NCBI RefSeq assembly: GCF_016755875.1
Contig: NZ_BNED01000005.1
Span: forward strand, 868,001-932,000
Reading direction: 5' to 3'
Origin: Streptomyces spororaveus
GTDB taxonomy: Bacteria > Actinomycetota > Actinomycetes > Streptomycetales > Streptomycetaceae
Length of the DNA stretch: 64,000 bases
The position numbers and the translations under genes were made by a program. The notes under the pieces were generated by a model. The model had not been told where the DNA came from, ran no database searches, and saw only the letters and a list, made by a program, of their open reading frames with translations. Within the stretch, counting starts at the first letter, position 1; each line of letters starts with the position of its first letter. Below are positions 1 through 8,438 of the stretch, in pieces.

Positions 1-551
1 GGCGTCGTCGGTGTGCGGGCGACTGGTCCCAGGGCCCTGGACCCCGTAGAACGCCCCGATCAAGTGCCCCCGCGCGACGATCCACCTGCGCAGCCTTCCT
101 GACCCACGCGGCCGCGTTCTTCCACAGCCGGGCATCACCCACCCGCATCGAGCAAGGTCCTCACCGACATCGCTTGAGCCTAACGCCGCCGGCAGCATTC
201 AGTACGGAGCGCTGCCGGCGCAGCAACGTGCGGGGTTTTCCGTCGGCAGCCTACCGATCCCGGCTGCGTCGCCCGCCCCGGCCCGACAGGCCGGGTCAGC
301 CTCGTGAGCGTCCATCGCCCAGACGGGTGTTCTGCGTCGTGGTGGGTGCGTACACGGCTAAAGTAGTTCGCTGGTAGGCGCTCGAACCAGTCGGGGGAGC
401 ACTGCCGTTGTTGTGGCGACGGCCCCGAACCGTCCCGCCGCCCGCGTGGTCCCGGTGATGAGCCGGGGCTCCTCGGCGCTGCGCCTGAGGGCCGCCATCC
501 GTTCCTGACCGTAGGCCCTGCTTCGGCAGACCGAAATCGGGGTGGGCACGG
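1..551. other. No confident gene at left edge
   Basis: I see no recognisable gene here. A minus-strand frame is open from an ATG at 148 off the left edge (49 codons seen) and has plausible amino-acid content, but there is no ribosome-binding site or family match, so it may be the 5' end of a gene lying outside the window or chance. The short frames between 174 and 551 resemble nothing known. Confidence 0.3.
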
Positions 552-944
552 CTACAGCTTGAGGTTCCACACCCATTGCTGGTTTGCGGCGCCGTGGCAG
601 GACCAGACCTGGACCGGCGCTCCGTCATCGGTCCGCCGGTACCGGCGTGCGACGGCCAGGCCCAGGCGGGCGTGGCGCTCGACGGCCTCCGCATCGTTGC
701 CGATGGCGGAGATCATCGCGTCCACCTGCTCGCACACCCACCGGTAGGCGGGCAGGTCGCGCCTCTTGGTCACTGCCCGCAACTCGGCTACCACGGGGAT
801 GCACCGAGCGGCTTCATAATCGGCCAAATGTACCAACGGCCGCGCCTCGGATCGCGTCTGCACCCAACACGCCGACGTATGCCAGGAAGGGAACAGCCGG
901 ACGCAATCAGTGGCAGGGCCGTACGGTCCGGGTGGTGGCTCCAT
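552..944 (-). pseudogene. Chimeric ORF ending in a ricin-B lectin fragment
   Basis: This 130-residue frame has a middle part that reads like a helical soluble protein, then ends with the segment PVQVWSCHGAANQQWVW, one QxW repeat of a ricin-type (CBM13) carbohydrate-binding domain. A real CBM13 has about three such repeats over 120 residues, so only the last half-repeat survives here. I infer that the tail of a secreted glycosidase was joined to an unrelated ORF by deletion. The N-terminus has no convincing start. It could still be expressed, but the domain cannot fold alone. Its neighbour is the DUF2267 gene on the same strand. Confidence 0.35.
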
Positions 945-1164
945 GACAGGTCACGAGGGCGGCTGCGGAAGCCGTCGTACGGTGCTCGCGAATGAGGACG
1001 TGGTGGGAGGCGGGCGGGCTGATGAAGGCCCGGACCCGTCTCACGCTCGCCCGGCCTGAACCCGAGCCGGGCGCCGCACCGCAACGCCGGAGTTCACCTT
1101 GCGGCACCTGCGGCCTTGAGAGCCGGCCCGGGGTGCCGGTCTGGGCTTTCCTGCAACCACCGCA

Positions 1165-1608
1165 TCACACTGCGGGCTGTGGCTGGCGAAGTTCGGCCTG
1201 GCCGAAGAGGAGTGCGTAGCCGGTGGGGAGTTGGTGGAGGACGCGGGTGAGGAGGTCGGGGCCGGTGAGGCGGGTGACGACGGCGAGTACGGCGCCGGTG
1301 TCCCAGCGGGCAACGGCCGGGCTGGTGCCGGCGCGGGCGGCCATGTCCTTGATGAAGCTCCAGCCGGTGAGCCGTTCGGTGGCGGGGATCTGGGCGGTCA
1401 GGGCCAGGGCGGCTTCGACGGGCAGGGCCTGGGCGAGGTCGAGGCGTTCGTCTCCGACGAGCTGGCGGCCGAGGGCGGCCAGGACGGTGCGGACGGCTTC
1501 TTCTGCGCGTTCGCGGGTGGGGTAGGCGCCTTCGTGGCGCACGCGTTCCAGCATCTGGTCGAACGTCATGGCGGGGTGGGCCTGGTGCGGTCGAGGCTGG
1601 TCGTACAT
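1165..1608 (-). CDS. DUF2267 domain protein (first of two)
   Basis: A 147-residue soluble protein of the DUF2267 family. The family pattern is clear: an N-terminal F-x-x-M-L-E-R-V helix, the segment RAEEAVRTVLAALGRQL near residues 34-50, and a C-terminal stretch ending TGYALLFGQAE. DUF2267 proteins are small helical proteins of unknown biochemical role, often near stress genes. The ATG at 1608 has an AAAGG upstream; a second ATG 13 codons in (MTFDQM) lacks a ribosome-binding site. It lies just downstream of a paralogue on the same strand, and both lie downstream of hsp18, so a stress-induced cluster is likely but not proven. Confidence 0.75.
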   Translation of the reverse strand: MYDQPRPHQAHPAMTFDQMLERVRHEGAYPTRERAEEAVRTVLAALGRQLVGDERLDLAQALPVEAALALTAQIPATERLTGWSFIKDMAARAGTSPAVARWDTGAVLAVVTRLTGPDLLTRVLHQLPTGYALLFGQAELRQPQPAV

Positions 1609-1666
1609 GGTGCTGCGGTTGCCTTTCTCGTCGCTGGTTCGGTGTCCGGCCGGTGGTGTCGGCCGG

Positions 1667-2062
1667 TCAGGTGGGCTGGGGGTGACCGAAGAGGAGGTCG
1701 TAGCCGGGCGGGAGCTGGAGCAGGACGTCCCGGATGAGGATGTCTCCGGCTGCGGCGGCCACGGTGGAGAGGACCGCGCCGATGTCCCACAGGGCCGTCG
1801 TCTCGGTGGCGCCTTCGATCCAGGCTGCGGTCGCGCGGACGAAGCGTTCGGGGGAGAGCGGCTCCGCGGCCTGCAGGGGGTTGAGGAGGATCAGGGCGTA
1901 GGTCTCGGGGAGCCGGGCGGCGAGCTCGGCCCGCACGGTGCCGACGAGGTGGGCGCCCAGCAGGGCGAGGACGACGCGGGCCGCGCGTTCGGCTTCTTCC
2001 CGGGTCCGGTACTCGCCGCGTTCCTGGACATGGTCCAGGAACGCTTCCCGGCGCATCGACAT
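1667..2062 (-). CDS. DUF2267 domain protein (second of two)
   Basis: A 131-residue paralogue of the neighbouring gene: same order of segments (ERAARVVLALLGAHL, then LPPGYDLLFG near the C-terminus), consistent with tandem duplication. No membrane segment or signal peptide. The start at 2062 is well supported by GGAGGT eight bases upstream; an in-frame ATG two codons later is less well placed. It lies about 100 bp downstream of hsp18 and on the same strand, so it may be co-transcribed with it from the RheA-controlled promoter. DUF2267 function is unknown. Confidence 0.8.
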   Translation of the reverse strand: MSMRREAFLDHVQERGEYRTREEAERAARVVLALLGAHLVGTVRAELAARLPETYALILLNPLQAAEPLSPERFVRATAAWIEGATETTALWDIGAVLSTVAAAAGDILIRDVLLQLPPGYDLLFGHPQPT

Positions 2063-2166
2063 CTCACGTCACCTCCGTGGGAGGGGTGGAAGGGCCAGGG
2101 GGTGCGGAGGACGGGGTGCCGGAGGGGGATCGGGTTCCCCGTCCTCCGTCGCCGGTGCCGGCCTGG

Positions 2167-2601
2167 TCAGCCGGAGATCTGCTTGCGGCCGGACTCGCCG
2201 CCGATGGCGATCTTCCGAGGCTTGGCACGCTCGGCGATCGGGATCCGCAGGGTCAGGACACCCGCGTCGTAGTCCGCCTCGATGTGCTCGGTGTCGAGGG
2301 TGTCGGCCAGCATGACCTGGCGGGAGAAGACACCGAGAGGGCGCTCGGAGAGCTCCATCTGCACGCCGTCGGACTTCTCCACGGGCCGGCGCTCGGCCTT
2401 CACCGTGAGCATGTTCCGCTCGACGTCGATGTCGATCGCCTCGGTGCTGACTCCGGGGAGGTCGAAGGCGATGACGTACGCGTCGCCGTCGCGGTAGGCG
2501 TCCATGGGCATGACGGACGGCTTCGACCACGTGCCCGACGTACCCGAAAGCTGCTGGACGATCCGGTCCATCTCGCGGAACGGGTCGGTGCGCATCAACA
2601 T
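2167..2601 (-). CDS. hsp18: Hsp18/Hsp20 small heat-shock protein
   Basis: A 144-residue alpha-crystallin-type chaperone. Small heat-shock proteins form oligomers in the cytoplasm that hold unfolding proteins without ATP. The crystallin domain spans about residues 35-135: it opens with [18 protein letters not shown], has the conserved turn at VFSRQVML, and ends with the A-x-Y-x-x-G-V-L-T-L-x-I-P signature ([12 protein letters not shown]). Length and order match Streptomyces Hsp18. The ATG at 2601 has GGAGG nine bases upstream; another ATG is two codons in. A RheA-type repressor gene is divergent, and two copies of the RheA operator lie between, so heat induction by loss of RheA binding is the expected control. 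Confidence 0.95.
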   Translation of the reverse strand: MLMRTDPFREMDRIVQQLSGTSGTWSKPSVMPMDAYRDGDAYVIAFDLPGVSTEAIDIDVERNMLTVKAERRPVEKSDGVQMELSERPLGVFSRQVMLADTLDTEHIEADYDAGVLTLRIPIAERAKPRKIAIGGESGRKQISG

Positions 2602-2668
2602 CGCGAAACACCTCCAGTTGGTTCAGGCAGGAACTGCCAATGCGCTTCAACGTGCTTCCGTTGTAACA

Positions 2669-2687
2669 TGTCATCGAAAAGATGACA
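2669..2687. promoter_or_regulatory. RheA-type operator, copy 1 (perfect)
   Basis: The perfect inverted repeat TGTCATC-N5-GATGACA lies 67 bp upstream of the hsp18 start. This is exactly the operator described for RheA at hsp18 of Streptomyces albus. Binding here would block hsp18 transcription. Confidence 0.88.
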
Positions 2688-2694
2688 AGCAAGC

Positions 2695-2713
2695 AGTCAT
2701 CTGGAGGATGACA
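2695..2713. promoter_or_regulatory. RheA-type operator, copy 2 (one mismatch)
   Basis: A second copy, AGTCATC-N5-GATGACA, differs from the consensus in one outer base and sits 7 bp after the first. It abuts the ribosome-binding site of the divergent regulator gene (GGAGA at 2720-2724), which suggests autoregulation. Confidence 0.75.
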
Positions 2714-2729
2714 GACCACGGAGACCGCC

Positions 2730-3386
2730 ATGACCGAGGCCGCAGAGCCGACTGCACCCGTCACCTTCCTGGCCGCCGCCGCGGCACTGGAGACCATCAA
2801 CCAGGCCGTCAAGGACGCGCAGCAAGCTTCCACAAGCACGTCGGCAGCGGCACCAGCCGCGGGCCCGCACCCGGCCCTGGCCGCGCTGCTGATGCTCCGC
2901 GAGGTCCGCGAGCAGCTCGTCGGCTGGGAAACCGGCCTGATCGAGAACGCCCGCGGCCAGGGCGCCAGCTGGGCCGACCTCGCCGGCCCCCTCGGAGTCG
3001 CCAGCCGCCAGGCCGCAGAACGCCGCTACCTCCGAAGGCGCCCCGGCAAAGCCGGAAGCACCAGCGAGGAACGCGTCCAGGCCACCCGCGACACCCGGGC
3101 CGCCGACCGCAGCGTGGACACCTGGGCCCGCGACAACGCCGCCGACCTGCGCCGCCTCGCCGGCCAGATCACCGCCCTGGCCGGCCTGCCCGCCGACGCC
3201 GAAGGCGCCATAGACGACCTGAACCAGGCCCTCGCCCACAACGACACCGCCCGCCTCGTGCGCCCCCTGGCCGACACCCGGCCCCACCTGCGGCCCGAGG
3301 ACGCCGAGCTCGCCGAGCGCATCGACGCCCTCACCCGCCACACCGACCAGCTTCGCCGGCACACCCACGACCAGCGCAGCACGTGA
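2730..3386 (+). CDS. rheA: RheA-like repressor of hsp18
   Basis: A 218-residue DNA-binding protein transcribed away from hsp18, in the position of rheA in S. albus and of similar length. RheA is a thermosensing repressor of hsp18 and of itself. Residues about 60-105 hold the DNA-binding part: a helix VREQLVGWETGLIENARGQG, then SWADLAGPLGVASRQAAERR, which reads as a helix-turn-helix. The C-terminal half (about 120-215) is helical and acidic/basic, likely the sensory or dimer part. The ATG at 2730 has GGAGA five bases upstream. Identity rests on context and the operator motif more than on conserved residues I could check. Confidence 0.85.
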   Translation: MTEAAEPTAPVTFLAAAAALETINQAVKDAQQASTSTSAAAPAAGPHPALAALLMLREVREQLVGWETGLIENARGQGASWADLAGPLGVASRQAAERRYLRRRPGKAGSTSEERVQATRDTRAADRSVDTWARDNAADLRRLAGQITALAGLPADAEGAIDDLNQALAHNDTARLVRPLADTRPHLRPEDAELAERIDALTRHTDQLRRHTHDQRST

Positions 3387-3591
3387 TCCGCAATCGATAC
3401 GGCACGGCCCCGGCCCGGACGTGAGTCACCGCCCGCTCTCCGGGCGCCTGCTCTGCCCTTGCGCGGCGGTCGCGACGGCCACGGGCTCCTGGTGGCCGCC
3501 CTGGCCGAGTGGACCCGCTGTCGGATCGGGGAGGTGGACGGGCATGCGGCACCCGCGGAGGCCCGAGCCGCGCGACGGGGGCAAGGAGCGC

Positions 3592-3750
3592 AGCACGGTG
3601 GTCTTGGACGTGCGGGGCATGGTCCGGGCCACTCAGCAGAACACCGTCGCTGCCGTGCCGGGCCGCCGGCCGAGGGTGCTGGACGTCGAGGTGAACTCGG
3701 TCGCGCAGTCGGCCACGGTCGTCTTCGACCCCCGCCGGACAGCGGCAGGG
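3592..3750 (+). pseudogene. Remnant of a heavy-metal ATPase N-terminus (HMA-like)
   Basis: About 50 codons read STVVLDVRGM...VAAVPGRRPRVLDVEVN...ATVVFDPRRT, the beta-alpha-beta-beta pattern of a heavy-metal-associated domain as found at the N-terminus of Streptomyces metal P-type ATPases. The metal-binding CxxC is absent (GM is followed by VRAT). Directly after DPRRT the frame runs into arginine-rich non-protein sequence, and no ATPase body follows. I infer a decayed fragment left by deletion. Confidence 0.45.
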
Positions 3751-4153
3751 CGGCGACGTCGCCACCCTGCCCCAACAAGGGTCCCGGCATGGTCACGCCC
3801 CGGGCAGCCACAGCAGCCTCAGGCGGCACGGGCCCGGGAGGCAGCTGCCCGCAGGCCTCGGCCGTCGGGGCCCTGGCGGGCGTGGGACGAGCTGGGGGCG
3901 GGAAGCCGGCGCTGGCGGACGTTCCACGAGGCCATCCGGACCGCGCCGGGCATGTGCGCCAGGCCCTGAGGGGCGGGCAGCATCCGTTCGCCGTCGCACT
4001 CGGGTGCGTGGCCTACGGTGTGCTGGAACTCGGCGTCCCCTCCCCGCCCGACGACCGCTTGGACCAAAATCCGGACCAGCTCACACCCAAGAGCCTTGCG
4101 CAGCGCCGTTTTCCCAGGTCAGCGTGAGTGCGACTGCTGTACCACCAGGAGCC

Positions 4154-4222
4154 CAAAAGGGACTGGTCCTGCTGGCGGCCGTCGGCTTCGACCTCTACAA
4201 CAAGCGCAAGGCCGGAGCCTGA
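4154..4222 (+). pseudogene. C-terminal remnant of a sugar ABC permease
   Basis: The last 22 codons before a TGA read QKGLVLLAAVGFDLYNKRKA, the typical end of a monosaccharide (ribose/xylose-type) ABC transporter permease, which closes with a membrane helix and the F-D-x-Y-N-K-R tail. No other part of the permease is upstream in any frame, so this is a deletion scar. Confidence 0.45.
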
Positions 4223-4247
4223 CGCTCTGGCAGTGGCCGCGCGTGCT

Positions 4248-5513
4248 TCACGGTCCGGGGGTCATGGTGGTCTGTTCGTCGGTGAGGCGGGCCCTCCAGT
4301 CACTGACGTATGCATCGGGCATGGAGGCCAGGCGGGCGATCTCCGCGTCCCCGCGTCCGTCGGACCAGGCCAGGATCCGCGTCACGGTGCGGTTACGTGC
4401 GGCTCGAAAGTCCTTGAGCATGATTTCGAGGCGTTCGACTTCCTCGCCCTCGTGGACAAGTTGCCGGTCAACGGCGGAGCGTTCCGCGCCGCGCAGCCGC
4501 CGGAGATGGGCGGTCAGGCCCGTCAGGGCCAGCCCGTGTTCGTGCGCGGCGTTCTGAAACGTTTCGGCCAGGGACACCAGCACGCAGTCGGGGACGTCGG
4601 CGAGGGTGGCTCCGAGGGGCTTGGCCGCCTCCCAGGTGTCCCGCCCGGCCCCCGTCGTCTCCAGCCAGACGCGGGCGTCTGTCGGAGTACGGTCGCCGCA
4701 GGCCCGTGCCCGGTAGGCGTACAGGGCGGCGCGGTGGCCGTAGAAGGTGAAGCCGTCCTCTATCTGCCGGTCGGCGTCGCGGCAGATCCGGCCCGGTACG
4801 CCGCCGTAGCCGTTCTGGGGGCTGTAGTCGGCGTAGGTGTCGAGTTCCGCGTCCGTGGCCAGGTCCCAGGAGGGGTCGCACAGCCCGGGGTTGGCGGCCA
4901 GGAAGGCGCCGACCTCGACGCGCCAGGCCGGGACCGGTGTGGTACGCGGTCTGGGCCAGAGGAGTTCCCCGGAGGGGTCGAAGGCGGGCGTCGCGGCCTG
5001 TTCGATGTCGTCCCATGCGGTGGCCGCCTCGGCCGACCACTCGAGCTCGCCGTCGGGCCCGATCCGGTGGATCGAGTCCACGAGCCGCTGCACGGCGGGC
5101 AGGACGCGCACCGCGAGCGCGTGCAGTTCCTCGGCGTCGAAGAAGCGCCATGTACAGCCGCGCTGTTCGTCGTGGCTCAGGTGGCCGAGCAGCTGCACCA
5201 TGATGCCGGGGTCGGGGACGTTCCCGTCGCCGAGTGCCCTGCGGGGGATGCCAGGGAGCCGGCTGCCAGGGGACTCCTGCGGGGCTCGCCAGTCGGTGTC
5301 GCCGAACCAGACGGCGCCGTCGCGAGCGTCCACCGCCAGCCACTGTTGGTAGCCGACTCCCGGGCCGTAACGCTGGTCCTGCTGCTCGGCGTTCTCGTCG
5401 TGCCATACGTACTCGGCCGGGGGCGGGTCCAGCTCTGCGGCCATGAAGCCGTCCTCGGGGCGGTAGCCGGTGAGGACGTGCGCCGTTCCCGGCACGCTGT
5501 CGGCTGCGGTCAT
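4248..5513 (-). CDS. Hypothetical protein, 421 aa
   Basis: I do not recognise a family. The protein is soluble, acidic and rich in Trp and aromatic residues, with no signal peptide or membrane helix. Visible parts: an N-terminal region with repeated aspartate-rich turns (residues 1-120), a central stretch about 150-200 centred on ELEWSAEAATAWDDIEQA, and a helical C-terminus about 320-410 rich in Arg and Glu that could form a coiled coil (GEEVERLEIMLKDFRAARNR). The ATG at 5513 has GAGGAA eight bases upstream. Codon use is typical of a real Streptomyces gene. It stands alone, between decayed remnants and the LysR gene. Confidence 0.75.
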   Translation of the reverse strand: MTAADSVPGTAHVLTGYRPEDGFMAAELDPPPAEYVWHDENAEQQDQRYGPGVGYQQWLAVDARDGAVWFGDTDWRAPQESPGSRLPGIPRRALGDGNVPDPGIMVQLLGHLSHDEQRGCTWRFFDAEELHALAVRVLPAVQRLVDSIHRIGPDGELEWSAEAATAWDDIEQAATPAFDPSGELLWPRPRTTPVPAWRVEVGAFLAANPGLCDPSWDLATDAELDTYADYSPQNGYGGVPGRICRDADRQIEDGFTFYGHRAALYAYRARACGDRTPTDARVWLETTGAGRDTWEAAKPLGATLADVPDCVLVSLAETFQNAAHEHGLALTGLTAHLRRLRGAERSAVDRQLVHEGEEVERLEIMLKDFRAARNRTVTRILAWSDGRGDAEIARLASMPDAYVSDWRARLTDEQTTMTPGP

Positions 5514-5726
5514 GAGGGGTTTCCTCTCGGTGGAACGTCAACCGCGGCAAACGTAGTGCGCCTGTCACACAATAGTTTAACTTTCAGCCACAGTGTCCGG
5601 TAGTCGGACACGATGGGAAGTACGGCGTGCCGGTGAGGTCTACGCGCGTGCGACGGCCGTCAAGTTGGCCGCTTTTCGCGTTCCCCCACGATCCGTTCAC
5701 CCGCTTGCCCCGGGACACCGTGCGCC

Positions 5727-6650
5727 TTACGCGAGCGCGGCCAGCGCTTGGGCGGCGAGCATCTCCTCCAGGTCCAGGACGACGCGCGGGGCGTGCCGGG
5801 TGTCGATGCGGACGGCGTAGATGAAGCGCGTCAGCTGCGGCTCGGCCAAGGGGCGTGCCACCACCTGGGTGTGGGTGCGGGGCAGGGCGAGTCGCGGCAT
5901 GACGGCCACGCACAGGCCCGCGGCCACGAACCCCAGCACGGTGTTGAAGTCGTCCCCCTCGTATTGCAGACGGGCTTGGAAGCCGGGCGTGTTGGCCATC
6001 TGCGAGAGCAGTTCCAGGCGCAGCGCGGCCTCCGGAGCGGCGATCCACGTCTCGGAGGCGAGGCTGGCCAGGTCGATGACCTCCCGGTCGGCCAGGCGGT
6101 GGCGCGCCGGGACGACGGCCACCACCGGATCCCGTGCGACCAGCGTCCGGCGCAGCATCCGCGGCGGCGGGACGGGGATGAAGTCGTAGTCGTAGCTGAG
6201 CGCCAGGTCCATGTCCCCCCGCTTGAGCCGGTTGTAGCCGGCTTCGGGCTCCAGCTGGCTGAGGCTGACCTGCACGTGGGGGTAGGCCGCGTGGAGTCGG
6301 GCCAGCGCCTGCGGAACGATGCCGGTGGCGGCCGAGGCGAAGGCGCCGAGCCGGATCCGTCCGGCCGTCCCGGCGCGCATGGCGCCGAGTTCGACCGACG
6401 CCGCCGCCAGCGTGCTGCGGACGCCCTGTTCCGCGCCGAGGAGGACTTCGCCGGCCGGTGTGACGCGAACGGGTCGCCGCTCCAGCACCCTGAGGCCGGC
6501 GCGGCGTTCGAGTTCGGCGATCTGCTGGGAGACGGCGGGCGCGCTGTAGCCGAGTTCGCGTGCGGCGGCACTGAAGGAGCCGTGCCGCACGACGGCTTCG
6601 AGGGTGGCGAGCAGGCGGGGGTCGAGTCCGTGCACGGAGTTAAGGCTCAC
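5727..6650 (-). CDS. LysR-family transcriptional regulator
   Basis: A 307-residue LysR-type regulator. The N-terminal winged helix-turn-helix (about residues 10-70) shows the family pattern: LLATLEAVVRHGSFSAAARE, SAPAVSQQIAELERRAGLRV, and RPVRVTPAGE. The rest (about 95-295) is the two-lobed substrate-binding domain. LysR proteins usually control a divergent gene and respond to its substrate or product; here the divergent gene is the gamma-glutamyl-hydrolase-like amidotransferase. The start used is GTG at 6650; no strong ribosome-binding site is visible, and a GTG at 6634 is possible. The effector is unknown, but context suggests an amino acid or gamma-glutamyl compound. Confidence 0.9.
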   Translation of the reverse strand: MSLNSVHGLDPRLLATLEAVVRHGSFSAAARELGYSAPAVSQQIAELERRAGLRVLERRPVRVTPAGEVLLGAEQGVRSTLAAASVELGAMRAGTAGRIRLGAFASAATGIVPQALARLHAAYPHVQVSLSQLEPEAGYNRLKRGDMDLALSYDYDFIPVPPPRMLRRTLVARDPVVAVVPARHRLADREVIDLASLASETWIAAPEAALRLELLSQMANTPGFQARLQYEGDDFNTVLGFVAAGLCVAVMPRLALPRTHTQVVARPLAEPQLTRFIYAVRIDTRHAPRVVLDLEEMLAAQALAALA

Positions 6651-6703
6651 TTATCTGTCGCGAAGATCTGTTTTCTTGTGATTGGAGATAAACGCCAGCA
6701 GGA

Positions 6704-6723
6704 TTCTTGCTTGCGGCCAAGAA
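6704..6723. promoter_or_regulatory. Dyad in the lysR-amidotransferase intergenic region
   Basis: TTCTTG-N8-CAAGAA, a 6-bp inverted repeat in the A/T-richer part of the divergent intergenic region. It has the size and place of a LysR recognition site upstream of the amidotransferase gene. It overlaps a second dyad, GCTTGCG-N10-CGCAAGC (6709-6732). Assignment to the LysR protein is inference. Confidence 0.45.
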
Positions 6724-6883
6724 AACGCAAGCCTGCGCTCCCGGACCGCCAACTCCCCTCCCCTGCCGTCCCGGTGGCCTCCGTCCGCACCGCCTCGCCA
6801 CCCACCGCCGCCTGCCGTGGCGGTGGCGGCCGGCTCGACTGCGGCTGTCTACGGTCACCCCTCATGCCCCGAAAGGAAGTGGT

Positions 6884-7675
6884 ATGACCCAGCCACCGCT
6901 CATCGGACTCACCACCTACCTCGCCCAAGCCCAGTGGGGTGAGTGGGACCTGCCCGCCGCAGTGCTGCCCGCGGCCTACGCGGACTGCGTCCGGGCGGCC
7001 GGCGGCCGCGCCGTACTGCTGCCGCCGGACGCGCCGGAAGCCGCGGCCGACGTCGTCGAGCGTCTGGACGCGATCCTCCTGGCGGGAGGCGAGGATCTGG
7101 ATCCCGCCCTGTACGGAGCCGTGCCCCATCCGCGTACCGGGCCGCCGGTGCGCGAGCGCGACGCATGGGAGCGGGCCGTCCTGGCTGCCGGCCTCGCCCG
7201 CGACATACCCGTGCTCGGGGTGTGCCGGGGGATGCAGCTGATGAACGTACACGAGGGCGGCACCCTGATCCAGCACCTGCCCGACCGGGTGGGCCACGAC
7301 GGCCACAACCCCCATCGGGGCCACTTCTGCTCCCACGCCGTGACCACCGTACCCGGGACACGGGTCGGCGCCCTGCTGCCGGGGACGCACCACGTTGCCA
7401 CGCACCATCATCAGGCGGTGGACCGCCTCGGCGCGGGACTGGTCGTCGCCGCCCGTGCGGCGGACGGCACCGTCGAGGCGATCGAGAGCACCCGGCACCG
7501 CTTCGCCGTGGGCGTCCAGTGGCACCCGGAGATGGGCGACGACGCGCCGGTCTTGCGGGCCCTGGTGGCTGCCGCGGGCTCCGCCGGAGGTACCGGTCCT
7601 GCACGGACGGCCGGACGGAACACGCGCACGGTGCGAAACGCGCCGGGCCGGACTTTCCCGGCACAGGTGCCTTGA
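6884..7675 (+). CDS. Class I glutamine amidotransferase, gamma-glutamyl hydrolase-like (PuuD type)
   Basis: A 263-residue peptidase C26 family enzyme that would hydrolyse the gamma-glutamyl bond of compounds such as gamma-glutamyl-GABA. The catalytic triad is visible: nucleophile Cys in VLGVCRGMQLMN (about residue 118), and His and Glu in VQWHPEMGD. The N-terminal PLIGLTTY and the LAGGEDLDPALYG motif are typical of PuuD-type proteins. The ATG at 6884 is preceded by GAAAGGAAG. It lies just upstream of the asparagine operon on the same strand but seems to be separated from it by a promoter (7672-7700). The C-terminal 35 residues are low-complexity. Confidence 0.88.
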   Translation: MTQPPLIGLTTYLAQAQWGEWDLPAAVLPAAYADCVRAAGGRAVLLPPDAPEAAADVVERLDAILLAGGEDLDPALYGAVPHPRTGPPVRERDAWERAVLAAGLARDIPVLGVCRGMQLMNVHEGGTLIQHLPDRVGHDGHNPHRGHFCSHAVTTVPGTRVGALLPGTHHVATHHHQAVDRLGAGLVVAARAADGTVEAIESTRHRFAVGVQWHPEMGDDAPVLRALVAAAGSAGGTGPARTAGRNTRTVRNAPGRTFPAQVP

Positions 7676-7700
7676 CACCCCGGGGCGGACCCCCCAGGAT
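7672..7700 (+). promoter_or_regulatory. Probable -35/-10 promoter of the asparagine operon
   Basis: TTGACA (7672-7677), 17-bp spacer, CAGGAT (7695-7700): a good match to the vegetative Streptomyces promoter pattern. A transcription start about 6-7 bases after the -10 box falls on the GTG start codon at 7707, so the message may be leaderless; an AGGA overlapping the -10 box could otherwise serve as ribosome-binding site. Confidence 0.6.
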
Positions 7701-7706
7701 CACACC

Positions 7707-8438
7707 GTGAACCTGTCAGACAGCCAGACAGGTGGCCCCCTTCCGCGGCGCGTCAGTGCCATGGAAGCGGTCTTCGGCCACCTGCGCAGCGCCATCGAGC
7801 GCGGTGAGTACGCCGTGGGCGACAAGCTCCCCTCGGAAGCCGAGTTGTGCCGCACCCTGGAGGTCAGCCGACCCGTACTGCGGGAGGCCCTCCGGGCCCT
7901 GCAGGCCATGGGGTTGACCGTCTCCAAGAGCGGCAAGGGCACGTTCGTCCTGGCGAACACGGTCGATGAGCCCACCTTCGGCGACTACGCCGCCAGCGAC
8001 CTGCTGGAAGTGCGCCGGCACGTCGAGATCCCGGTCGCCGGGTACGCAGCGCTGCGCCGCACCCCCGAGGACCTGGACCACCTGGGCCATCTGCTGGACC
8101 GGATGGAGCAGGAGACCGACACCACCGCGTGGGTGGCGATGGACACCGTGTTCCACCTGGCCGTGGCCGAGGCCTCCCGCAACCCCGTCTTCCGCCGCGT
8201 CATCGAGGAGATCCGCGACGCACTGGCGCGTCAGTCGACCTTCCTCAACGAACTGGGCGGCCGGCGCGAGCAGTCCAACTGCGAGCACCGGGCGATCCTG
8301 GAGGCGCTGGCCGACGGCAGCGAGCACGACGCGGTGGAGGCCATGTCCCACCACCTGCTCCGGGTCGAGACGACCCTTACCGACATCGTGCGCTCCCAGC
8401 GCACGACCGCCCCTACAGAAGGCAGACCCGAGGCGTGA
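7707..8438 (+). CDS. FadR-subfamily GntR regulator of asparagine use
   Basis: A 243-residue GntR-family regulator. The N-terminal winged helix (about residues 18-85) has the family hallmarks: VFGHLRSAIERGEYAVGDKL, PSEAELCRTLEVSRPVLREA and KSGKGTFV. The C-terminal half is an FCD (FadR C-terminal) all-helical ligand domain with the metal-binding His residues of this group (FHLAVAEASRN, then EHRAILEAL and MSHHL). The start is GTG at 7707, directly downstream of a promoter and overlapping an operator-like dyad. Its stop overlaps the permease start (GTGA), so it is co-transcribed with the transport and catabolic genes it probably represses. Effector inferred to be Asn or Asp. Confidence 0.92.
   Translation: MNLSDSQTGGPLPRRVSAMEAVFGHLRSAIERGEYAVGDKLPSEAELCRTLEVSRPVLREALRALQAMGLTVSKSGKGTFVLANTVDEPTFGDYAASDLLEVRRHVEIPVAGYAALRRTPEDLDHLGHLLDRMEQETDTTAWVAMDTVFHLAVAEASRNPVFRRVIEEIRDALARQSTFLNELGGRREQSNCEHRAILEALADGSEHDAVEAMSHHLLRVETTLTDIVRSQRTTAPTEGRPEA
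7711..7733. promoter_or_regulatory. Operator-like dyad at the regulator start codon
   Basis: ACCTGTC-N9-GACAGGT, which also contains the 11-bp palindrome CTGTCAGACAG (7713-7723). FadR-type regulators bind short TGTC/GACA-type dyads near their own promoter. Its position just after the predicted transcription start fits autorepression. Confidence 0.55.
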
